Source: an uncultured Arachnia sp.
GTDB lineage: Bacteria; Actinomycetota; Actinomycetes; Propionibacteriales; Propionibacteriaceae
Length of the DNA stretch: 64,000 nucleotides
Assembly (NCBI GenBank): GCA_947493995.1
Contig: CANLTJ010000002.1
Coordinates: forward strand, 372,001 to 436,000
Direction of reading: 5' to 3'
A program made the position numbers and the translations under genes. Under the pieces are notes generated by a model that was not told the DNA's origin, ran no database searches, and saw nothing but the letters and a program-made list of their open reading frames with translations. Of the stretch, positions 52,536 through 62,347 are shown in pieces (positions within the stretch are counted from its first letter, which is position 1; every line of letters begins with the position of its first letter).

Positions 52536-53188
52536 GATTCGACTGGATGGCGGACAACGCCGATCGCATCCTGGCGCTGGCCCTGGCGCATGTGCAGGTT
52601 GCCGTGATCCCCATCGTGGCGAGCCTTCTCCTCTCGGTACCCATCGCGTGGTGGGCCCACCGCCAGCAGACGGCGCGACGCATTCTGGTGCCGCTCAGCA
52701 GCATCCTCTACGCCCTGCCGTCGCTGCCGCTGTTCATCATCCTTCCCGTGATCATCGGCACCCAGGTGCTGGATCCACTAAATCTCGTCATCGCGCTCAC
52801 GCTGTTCGGGATTGCACTCATGGTGCGCACCGCCGTCGACGCCTTCGACTCGGTCGGACGGGTCACACGCGACGACGCCCTGGCCGTGGGGCACTCACCC
52901 GGGCAGGTGTTCTGGCGCGTGGCGCTGCCGCTCGCCGGCCCACCACTCATGGCGGGAACCCGTGTTGTGAGTGCCTCGACGCTGTCGCTGGTGTCGGTGG
53001 GCGCACTCATCGGTGTGCCGTCGCTCGGGTACTTCTTCACCAATGGCTATCAGCGCGGATTCCCCACGGAGATCCTGACGGGCGTCCTGGGCACCGTCGT
53101 CCTCGCTGTGATCTTCGACGCCGTCATCGTGGTGGTGGGGCGCCTCCTGATGCCGTGGGTGCGGGCCACCGACAGGAGGCGGGCGTGA
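52532..53188 (+). CDS. Osmoprotectant ABC transporter permease 1
   Basis: A 218-residue inner-membrane component with about five helices, starting in an ATGA overlap with the ATPase gene. The EAA-like cytoplasmic loop is AVGHSPGQVFWRVALPLAGP, which contacts the ATPase. SLGYFFTNGYQRGFPTEIL is typical of the OpuCB/OsmW permeases. It forms the channel with the next permease. Membership is supported by position in the operon. Confidence 0.88.
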   Translation: MRFDWMADNADRILALALAHVQVAVIPIVASLLLSVPIAWWAHRQQTARRILVPLSSILYALPSLPLFIILPVIIGTQVLDPLNLVIALTLFGIALMVRTAVDAFDSVGRVTRDDALAVGHSPGQVFWRVALPLAGPPLMAGTRVVSASTLSLVSVGALIGVPSLGYFFTNGYQRGFPTEILTGVLGTVVLAVIFDAVIVVVGRLLMPWVRATDRRRA

Positions 53189-53979
53189 ACCAAGTCGTCG
53201 ACGCCTTCGCTTGGCTGGCGGACCCCGTGAACTGGTCGGGCTCCGGCGGCATCGGGGTACGCATCCTCGAGCACCTCTGGTACACCCTGCTCGCCGTCGT
53301 GCTGGCGGCCGTCATTGCCGTCCCCGCCGGGCTGTTCATCGGCCACACCGGCAAGGGCCGGGGCATCGCCATCGGCCTCACCGGCGCCCTACGGGCCCTA
53401 CCGTCACTCGGGCTGCTGACGTTTCTCGCGGTCATCATGGGGTTGGGCATCAACCTCGCGATCGTGCCCTCCACCATCGTCCTGGCCATCCTGGCCATCC
53501 CTCCCCTCCTGGCAGCCTCCTACTCCGGTGTGGAGGCCGTCGACGGTGACGTGGTGGACGGCGCCCGGGCCACCGGCCTGACGGAATGGCAGATCGTCTT
53601 CCGCGCTGAAGTGCCCCTGGCCGGCCCCCTGCTGATCGGTGGCCTGCGCTCAGCGATGCTGCAAGTCATCGCCACGGCAACTCTCAGCGCCTACCTGGGA
53701 TTGGGGGGACTGGGTCGCTTCATCTTCGACGGGCAGGCCATCCGCGATTACACCCAGATGCTGGGCGGGGCGATCGTCGTGATCGCCCTGGCGCTCGCCA
53801 TCGACGGGATCATCCTGCTGGCCAAGAAGTTGCTGCTGCCTCCCGGCGTGGCGATCGCTCTGGGGACTGCCAGCACCGTCGAGAACGGCAACAAGAACGC
53901 TGACACGGCTGCACCCGGGAACACCGACGACAGGCCAGACGAAGGCGCTGCGCTCACCGCCGCCCCTTCGGCCGACTAG
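53185..53979 (+). CDS. Osmoprotectant ABC transporter permease 2
   Basis: A 264-residue permease starting with GTG inside a GTGA overlap with permease 1; GGAGG lies 5 bases upstream. It has about six helices. The EAA loop is ARATGLTEWQIVFRAEVPLA, and helix regions LRALPSLGLLTFLAVIMGLG and ATLSAYLGLGGLGRFI match the OpuCD/OsmY group. The C-terminal 40 residues (ENGNKNADTAAPGNTDDRPD...) are a disordered tail not needed for transport. Confidence 0.88.
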   Translation: MNQVVDAFAWLADPVNWSGSGGIGVRILEHLWYTLLAVVLAAVIAVPAGLFIGHTGKGRGIAIGLTGALRALPSLGLLTFLAVIMGLGINLAIVPSTIVLAILAIPPLLAASYSGVEAVDGDVVDGARATGLTEWQIVFRAEVPLAGPLLIGGLRSAMLQVIATATLSAYLGLGGLGRFIFDGQAIRDYTQMLGGAIVVIALALAIDGIILLAKKLLLPPGVAIALGTASTVENGNKNADTAAPGNTDDRPDEGAALTAAPSAD

Positions 53980-54018
53980 CATCGAAGACACGACAATCCT
54001 CTCGAAAAGGACCCAGAC

Positions 54019-54960
54019 ATGACTTCATTGTTCCCCCGACGTGCTTTCGTGGGCATCGCCGCCGCCGCGGCCCTGCTTGCCGGCTGCTCCGACGCCGACC
54101 CCATGGCCGCCGATCCAGCGACCACCGATGGCGGCGGTGAGCCTGCCTCCTCCACGGTGACGGTCGGCTCCGCCGGCTTCCCCGAGGCCGAAATCATCGC
54201 GGAGCTCTACGCCCAGGCGCTCGAGGCTGACGGCTTCACCGTTGAGCGCAACATGCAGATCGGTTCCCGCGAAACCTACATCCAAGCCCTCGAGGACGGC
54301 TCCGTCGACCTCCTGCCCGAATACACCGGCAACTTGCTCCAGTTCTACAACCCCGACGCCACGGCCCAGACGGCGGATGAGGTGCTCTCCGCCCTGCGGG
54401 AGGAGGCCCCGGAGGACGTCCGAATCCTGGAGCCCTCCTCGGCAGAGAACAAGGACTCCTATGTGGTGACCTCGGAGTTTTCGACGGAGAACGACATCAA
54501 CTCCTTGGCCGATCTCTCGGACTATGATGGGACCCTGCGGCTCGCCGCCAACCCCGAGCTCCCCAACCGTCCCTATGGCCCCATGGGCCTGACGGAGATC
54601 TACGGCGTCCCTGAGGAGAACATCGACTTCACCCCCATCGACGATGGCGGTGGCCCGCTGACCGTTGCCGCACTGGCCGACGGGGACGTCGACATGGTGG
54701 ATCTCTACTCCACCACCCCCGCCATCACCGAGATGGATTTCGTGGTGCTCGAGGACCCGGAGGACATGATCATCGCCCAGCAGGTGTTCCCGCTGGTCAG
54801 TGACAGCGTGGACGAGTCGGCCGACGAGACCCTCAACTCCGTCAGCGAAGCACTCACGACGGAGGACCTCATCGACATGAACGCCCGCAACCAGGGCGAG
54901 GAGAAAGCCGCACCCGCAGACATCGCGTCGGACTGGCTCGAGGAGAATGGCTTGGTGTGA
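54019..54960 (+). CDS. Osmoprotectant ABC transporter substrate-binding lipoprotein
   Basis: A 313-residue lipoprotein of the OpuCC/OsmX/ChoX-type binding proteins. The signal peptide ends in the lipobox LLAGC, so it is tethered outside. Ligand-binding sequence includes TVGSAGFPEAEIIAELYAQA, GSRETYIQALEDGSVDLLPE and YTGNL, with LPNRPYGPMGLTEIYGV in the C-terminal lobe. It should capture glycine betaine, choline or carnitine for the two permeases. AAAAGGA precedes the ATG. Last gene of the operon; the Dps gene follows after 129 bases. Confidence 0.9.
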   Translation: MTSLFPRRAFVGIAAAAALLAGCSDADPMAADPATTDGGGEPASSTVTVGSAGFPEAEIIAELYAQALEADGFTVERNMQIGSRETYIQALEDGSVDLLPEYTGNLLQFYNPDATAQTADEVLSALREEAPEDVRILEPSSAENKDSYVVTSEFSTENDINSLADLSDYDGTLRLAANPELPNRPYGPMGLTEIYGVPEENIDFTPIDDGGGPLTVAALADGDVDMVDLYSTTPAITEMDFVVLEDPEDMIIAQQVFPLVSDSVDESADETLNSVSEALTTEDLIDMNARNQGEEKAAPADIASDWLEENGLV

Positions 54961-55089
54961 GCCTCCCTCACTCAAGTTTGATGTGGGTGAACCCCTCGTC
55001 GCGCTAGGTTGGATGTCAATGGCCCGACGGATCATCCATCCGTCCGGGCCCACATCGCCCACTCGTCACAACAGGAGGAGAAACACACG

Positions 55090-55683
55090 ATGGCAGCAAA
55101 GAAGACGTCCCGCAGCAATCTGATGGGGTCCTACACGGTTCCAGGCCTCGATGTTGAAAAGGGCCAGAAGCTGGCCCGCGAACTGCAGACTTGTTTGCAC
55201 AATCTGAACGACCTGCATCTCACGCTCAAGCATGCCCACTGGAACGTTGTCGGACCCAAGTTCATCAGCGTTCACGAGATGTTCGATCCGCAGGTGGACA
55301 GCGTCCGTGAGATGACCGACACGGTCGCGGAGCGCATGGCCACCATGGGCGTTCCTCCCGTTGGCACGCCAGGGGCACTGGTGAAGGACCGCGACTGGGA
55401 GGACTACTCCATCGGTCTCGCGCAGGCCTCGGAGCACCTCGGCGCCCTGGACCTGACCTACTCCCGCGTGATCGAGAACCACCGCCGGGTGATGGAGATC
55501 GCCGGCGAGATCGACCCGATCACCGAGGACATCCTGATCGGCCAGGCCGGTGAGATGGAGCAGTACCAGTGGTTCGTCCGCGCACACCTGCAGGACGACG
55601 AGGGCCAGCTCTCCACCGAATCCGCCACCACGGAGAAGGAAGCGGCGGCGCAAGCGATGGAGGGCGATCGCAAGATCGACTGA
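55090..55683 (+). CDS. dps: Dps-type DNA-protection ferritin
   Basis: A 197-residue member of the Dps family. The ferroxidase residues are in HLTLKHAHWNVVGPKF (His and the inter-subunit site) and HEMFDPQVDSVREMTDTVAE. The dodecameric shell oxidises Fe(II) with hydrogen peroxide and protects DNA in starvation. Both the N-terminal basic extension (MAAKKTSRS) and the C-terminal acidic tail fit DNA-binding or shell-stabilising roles. AGGAGGAG precedes the ATG at 55090. A strong hairpin follows 19 bases after the stop. Confidence 0.93.
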   Translation: MAAKKTSRSNLMGSYTVPGLDVEKGQKLARELQTCLHNLNDLHLTLKHAHWNVVGPKFISVHEMFDPQVDSVREMTDTVAERMATMGVPPVGTPGALVKDRDWEDYSIGLAQASEHLGALDLTYSRVIENHRRVMEIAGEIDPITEDILIGQAGEMEQYQWFVRAHLQDDEGQLSTESATTEKEAAAQAMEGDRKID

Positions 55684-55702
55684 TCGCCGCACAAATAGAG
55701 CC

Positions 55703-55735
55703 GAAGGGGCCCCGGACATCCTCCGGGGCCCCTTC
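55703..55735 (+). terminator. Perfect hairpin terminator downstream of dps
   Basis: GAAGGGGCCCCGGA (55703-55716) and TCCGGGGCCCCTTC (55722-55735) pair at all 14 positions around a 5-base loop. No long T run follows. Confidence 0.75.
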
Positions 55736-55791
55736 GCTTCGCGTCCCTTGAACTGCGCTACTGCTCACCGCCCATCTGAATCCGACGACGC

Positions 55792-56013
55792 TTGACCAGA
55801 AAGCGTGAGCACTCGCGTAAACCGGATCAACAGTATGACTTGATCGAATCGTTTTCACCGAGCTCATACCTGGAGATGTTCGCCCGTCAGGCGATGCCCG
55901 GATGGACGGCGTGGGGCCATGAGTCCGGTATCGACTCCGCACCAAGAGACGCCGTGCTGCACGCCCGCCTCACCTCTCCATACCCGCCCTATAGCACGGG
56001 CGTGGAGACATAA
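55792..56013 (+). pseudogene. C-terminal remnant of an MT-A70 family DNA N6-adenine methyltransferase
   Basis: The reading TRKREHSRKPDQQYDLIESF then PSSYLEMFARQAMPGWTAWG matches the conserved end of MT-A70 methyltransferases, whose usual wording is REHSRKPD..Y.LIE, then YLELFAR, then GW.xWG. There is no proper start (a TTG is the first possible one) and a TGA lies in frame 15 bases before, so the catalytic domain with DPPW is absent. It sits in a 400-base gap (55684-56086) between dps and an MFS gene with no other gene. Such enzymes are often carried by phages or other mobile DNA. The tail after WG reads on to 56013 without similarity. Confidence 0.65.
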
Positions 56014-56086
56014 GGCGGGCGCCGGAACATCAAGGCAGGCGTCGGGATGGTAGATAGCGGGCAGGCTTCGGGGTGTCGGCAGTACC

Positions 56087-57349
56087 TCACAGGTGGGGCA
56101 GTGATTGCGCCAGGGCTTCCCGTTCGGCCTGGAACTTCTGGTTGATCGCGAACGTGATGCCCAGCGTGACGATTGGCATGAGTGCGACGCTGATGATCGG
56201 GACCTCCCAACCGCCCAGCTGTTCCGCGACGGCGCCCAGACCCACGGGCCAAATGGAGGCCAGCAAAAAGCCGACGCCGTTGGCCAGCGCCGACAGCCCC
56301 GCAACTTTCGTCAGGTCCGGATAGCCGGCAATGAGCGCGAGTGACATGGCCAGGTGGGCACCGGCGCAGACACCGGCGACCAGCGTCGCGGCCCATCCGA
56401 GGATCCCGTTCCCGAAGCCGAAGAACCCCATAGTCACCACCGCGGGAATGAAGACAATGCCGTATCCCACCAGAACGGTGCGCCAGCGGGTGAACTCCAA
56501 CAACTTCGGTCCGAACAGAGCGCCGGGGATCGCGGCCAGTGCATAGGCCCCGAGGATGGCGCCGGATTCCGCGTCGGAGGCGCCCGCCACCTGGAACCAC
56601 GTGGGGCCCCACGTCATGATCGCGAAGAACATGGCCGACTGGACTCCCATGTGCGCCGCGATGGCGAGCAGCGTCGGCTCGCGGAACATCGCTCCCACGC
56701 CAGCCACGGACGCATTCTCCTGCCGACGAAACATCGCGCTGTCACGCTTCTTCGCCAGTCCCCAGCCGATCAGCCACCACACGAGCACAGCCACGATGAC
56801 GACCACCCACACGGAGATGGCTGCGTTCCAGCTGAGTCCCCACTGCTGCATGAGCGGTACGGTGGCAGCGGCACCCAAGGACGCGCCCACGTTCAGCCCG
56901 ACGGAGAACCAGCCCATGTACGCGGTGGCCCGACGTGGATAGAAGGTGCGGATCGCCACGGGAACCACCGCGTTGCCCATGCCCACCCCGATCGACAGCA
57001 GGATGGTTCCGCCCATCAACGCCAGCGTCGTGGGGATGAAACGCACGGCGGTGCCCGCGGCGACGATGACCAGCAGGATGACGATGGTGAGCGGCGCACC
57101 GAAGCGTCGCACGACGGCGGGCGTGGCGAAGGCGAAGATGCCGAACACGAGCAGGGGGAGCGACCCCAGCCATCCCGCTTCAGCCTCGGAGAGGCCGAGT
57201 GATTCCCTGATCACCGGAATGACCGGCGCAACGTTGTTGACGGTCAGCCGGAGCGTGATCGACACGCCGACGAGGATGACGATGGCGTGCAGGAAGAAGG
57301 GCACCACATGGGTGGGCTCAGCGGCTCCCGTGGCGCGGCTGTGACTCAT
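56087..57349 (-). CDS. MFS transporter, CynX/NimT-like
   Basis: A 420-residue carrier with about 12 helices, placed with the CynX/NimT group by RLTVNNVAPVIPVIRESLGL and SEAEAGWLGSLPLLVFG near the N-terminus. ATAYMGWFSVGLNVGASLGA is another typical segment. Known members move cyanate or 2-nitroimidazole; the true substrate here is open. It starts 7 bases after the deoD stop on the same strand, so they form an operon. That makes nucleoside, base or sugar-phosphate transport a reasonable guess. Confidence 0.85.
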   Translation of the reverse strand: MSHSRATGAAEPTHVVPFFLHAIVILVGVSITLRLTVNNVAPVIPVIRESLGLSEAEAGWLGSLPLLVFGIFAFATPAVVRRFGAPLTIVILLVIVAAGTAVRFIPTTLALMGGTILLSIGVGMGNAVVPVAIRTFYPRRATAYMGWFSVGLNVGASLGAAATVPLMQQWGLSWNAAISVWVVVIVAVLVWWLIGWGLAKKRDSAMFRRQENASVAGVGAMFREPTLLAIAAHMGVQSAMFFAIMTWGPTWFQVAGASDAESGAILGAYALAAIPGALFGPKLLEFTRWRTVLVGYGIVFIPAVVTMGFFGFGNGILGWAATLVAGVCAGAHLAMSLALIAGYPDLTKVAGLSALANGVGFLLASIWPVGLGAVAEQLGGWEVPIISVALMPIVTLGITFAINQKFQAEREALAQSLPHL

Positions 57350-57356
57350 CGGGCGA

Positions 57357-58064
57357 TCAGCTCAGCGCCGCGGCGACGGCAAGTTTCAGTGCACCCTGGA
57401 ACTTGGTCTCCCGGTCCTCCGCGCTCATGTCGGAGCTGTGGTCGAGCAGGTGGTCCGAGACGGTCAGAACGGTGAGCGCCTGGCGGCCGAACTCAGCCGC
57501 CGCCCCGTAGATGCCGGCCGCCTCCATCTCCACACCCAGCACGCCGTACTTGCTGAGCAGCTCGATGCTGCTGGCGCCCTCGAGGTAGAAGTGGTCCCTG
57601 GACAGGATGGGACCGACGTGGACGGTCATCGAGTCGTCGGCGGCAGCCACTGCCGCCGCGGCCAGGTTGAAGCTGGCGAGCGCAGCGAAGTTCAGCCCGG
57701 GCAGCCGCTGCTGGTTCATGTTGGAGTCCGTGTGTGCTCCCAGACCGACGATGACGTCGCCCACCTTCACGTCGTGGGACATGCCACCGCAGGTGCCGAC
57801 GCGGATGATGCGCTGCACGTCGTAGTGGTCGTACAGCTCGGTGACGTACAGGGTGGCTGAGGGCATGCCCATGCCGGAACCCATGACGGTCAGCGGTTTC
57901 CCGTCGACGGTGCCGGTGAAGCCGAGCATGCCGCGGACGTCGGTGACCAGTTCGGCGTCGTCCATGAGCAGGTGGGCGATCCGTTCGGCGCGCTTCGGGT
58001 CGCCTGGCATGATGACCGCCGGGGCGATCTGGTCCTTCTCGGCGCGGATGTGCGGTGTGGGCAT
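57357..58064 (-). CDS. deoD: Purine-nucleoside phosphorylase, DeoD type
   Basis: A 235-residue hexameric phosphorylase that splits purine (deoxy)nucleosides into base and ribose 1-phosphate. Signature sequences are VIMPGDPKRAERIA (phosphate binding), GSGMGMPSATLYVTELY, RVGTCGG and the nucleoside-binding VEMEAAGIYG. The catalytic Asp is in VSDHLL. GAAAGGA precedes the ATG at 58064. It heads an operon with the MFS gene. Confidence 0.93.
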   Translation of the reverse strand: MPTPHIRAEKDQIAPAVIMPGDPKRAERIAHLLMDDAELVTDVRGMLGFTGTVDGKPLTVMGSGMGMPSATLYVTELYDHYDVQRIIRVGTCGGMSHDVKVGDVIVGLGAHTDSNMNQQRLPGLNFAALASFNLAAAAVAAADDSMTVHVGPILSRDHFYLEGASSIELLSKYGVLGVEMEAAGIYGAAAEFGRQALTVLTVSDHLLDHSSDMSAEDRETKFQGALKLAVAAALS

Positions 58065-58202
58065 ATCGGGGTCCTTTCAAACACTCGCGGTGTTGTCACG
58101 TTGGCTGACTCCGAAAGCTTCTGGGTCAGCGGCTTGTCTCTCGACAGCATGGGATTCGCATGCCATCACTTTGAAGTCTGGCAGATCGGGGCATGCGTAG
58201 CA

Positions 58203-58439
58203 TCAAACAGTGGTGTCCAGCACGTCGTCCAGGTCATTCCGGAGACTGGCTGTGTCCACCACCGGAAGGCTGCTCCGGCGAGAGATCAGCTGCTCGACAG
58301 GCACCGGCCGACGCGGCGGGGGCCCGATGGTCGCTACGGGCGCACCGTCGAGCGTGATCGTCAAGACATCACCGCGGGCCGTATGAGCAAGGATGTCGTC
58401 GGTCCTGTGGAGCCAATCCATGACGGTGACGCTCTGCAT
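58203..58439 (-). CDS. Phd/YefM-like antitoxin without an adjacent toxin
   Basis: A 78-residue protein. The N-terminal half (VTVMDWLHRTDDILAHTARG) and LTITLDGAPVATIGPPPRRP follow the prevent-host-death antitoxin pattern, in which a short beta/alpha fold binds DNA and the C-terminal helix binds a toxin. The gene is probably real: TAGGCT (58447-58452) lies 7 bases before the ATG at 58439, a leaderless start. The sequence ends in VLDTTV, which is what a VapC-type PIN toxin starts with, and then stops. No PIN-domain gene follows in 58065-58202. It may be an orphan antitoxin. Confidence 0.6.
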   Translation of the reverse strand: MQSVTVMDWLHRTDDILAHTARGDVLTITLDGAPVATIGPPPRRPVPVEQLISRRSSLPVVDTASLRNDLDDVLDTTV

Positions 58440-58616
58440 AGCCTTGAGCCTATTCCACCATGCGCCACACCCTGTCCGGGAGTGGTTGCACAGTCCCGCG
58501 CTGAAGGGCATGTAGCAGCAGATCGCACGGCACGGATCTCCTTGACCGCACCTCAGATGAAGCGCGCACAGCACTCGGGACGACGCGACGTACCGCGATC
58601 GCCCCCTACAGACAGC

Positions 58617-58649
58617 AAGAACGTTCCTCCCGGTGGGAGGAACGTTCTT
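58617..58649. terminator. Perfect 15-bp hairpin downstream of tRNA-Ile
   Basis: AAGAACGTTCCTCCC (58617-58631) and GGGAGGAACGTTCTT (58635-58649) pair fully around a 3-base loop. It begins 4 bases beyond the tRNA 3' end on the minus strand and ends its transcript. Confidence 0.75.
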
Positions 58650-58652
58650 CGG

Positions 58653-58726
58653 TGGGCCTAACTGGACTTGAACCAGTGACCTCTGCCTTATCAGGGCAGC
58701 GCTCTAACCGTCTGAGCTATAGGCCC
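58653..58726 (-). tRNA. tRNA-Ile (GAT anticodon)
   Basis: A 74-base cloverleaf. The acceptor GGGCCTA pairs with TAGGCCC, followed by the A discriminator; CCA is not encoded. The anticodon loop CTGATAA presents GAT, and the T arm has GGTTCAAGTCC. It lies downstream of DUF3566 and gyrA on the same strand, a usual actinobacterial order. Confidence 0.96.
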
Positions 58727-58781
58727 GTGCACCGCTCGCTGACTCTATCGCAACGGCTGGCAGGCGATCAAACCACGAACC

Positions 58782-59556
58782 TCAGTCCTCGGCCAGCGTG
58801 ACCTCGAGACCGCCCATGACGGTGGCCGCAAGGTTGTAGAGGAAGGCGAAGAGCGTCGCCACTGCCGTGATGATGACCACGTCGATGGCTGCAAGCACCG
58901 CGGCGAAGCCCAGGATGCGGGACCCGCTGATGTAGTCCTGCACCCGGAACTCACCGCCCGGACTCTGGTCCCCCACCAGGGTGGTCAGGAAGGAGTCGAC
59001 CGCCTCCAGCGCACCGGAACTGAGGATGATGGCCCACAACACATAGACAATCACGATCAGCATCACGCCGAAGCCGATGGCAAACAGGAACGTCGTCTTC
59101 ATGACGGACCACGGGTCGATCCGCGCCAGTCGCAGCCGAGCCTTTCGGGTGCGACGCGTACCCGTCCTAGGCATCATCGGTGCAGCATTCGACGCGCCCC
59201 CCGCCGACGCACGCGATGACGGAGCCGAGGCAGCGGACCCCGCACTCACAGCGGTACCGGCGCTTCTCGACGTCGGTCGCACCGGCGCCGGGACCGCCGT
59301 GCCCAGCGGACGGCTTGCCCACTCGACGGCCGACTGGTTGCGATTCCCTGTCCCGGAAACGGCTGTCGTCTCCGCAGCTGACTCCTCGTCCCGTTCCTGC
59401 CGTGCAGCCGGAGAGGAGGGTGAGCTCACGCCCACAGAGGTGCTTGAGGATGCACTGTTCCCGTCTGCGTCGCGATAGAGTTCACCGCCCTCATTGTCAC
59501 GGTCCATCGAGAAGTCCAGGCCCGGGGAGCCATCAGGACCGGGCCAGCGGGGGGCG

Positions 59557-59564
<8 letters not shown>
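58782..59564 (-). CDS. DUF3566 membrane protein downstream of gyrA
   Basis: A 260-residue protein with a long disordered Ser/Ala/Thr-rich N-terminal half. Its C-terminal DUF3566 part starts at [17 protein letters not shown]. It has two helices (near residues 153-178 and 218-245). The 8-base overlap with the gyrA stop, ATGAGTGA, shows co-translation with gyrase. Conserved linkage to gyrA is known in Actinobacteria; the molecular role is unknown, with cell-envelope or division functions proposed. Confidence 0.9.
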
Positions 59565-62235
<2,671 letters not shown>

Positions 62236-62301
62236 CTCTTACCTGTGTGCTTGGAACAGTGCTGTGTGGACCTGACCCCGGTCCGGGGGTCTAGAGGGGC
62301 A

Positions 62302-62337
62302 AAGCCCCCGTATGGAAGCCACGGGGGCTTCCCCCGT
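62302..62337 (-). promoter_or_regulatory. Mutually exclusive hairpins between gyrB and gyrA
   Basis: The segment AAGCCCCCGT (62330-62321 on the minus strand) can pair with ACGGGGG transcribed just before it (62337-62331) or with ACGGGGGCTT transcribed after it (62311-62302). These are alternative structures, the classical layout of an attenuator. A third small hairpin, GACCCC/GGGGTC (62274-62292), lies closer to the gyrA start. Confidence 0.45.
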
Positions 62338-62347
62338 GTGCCGTAGG

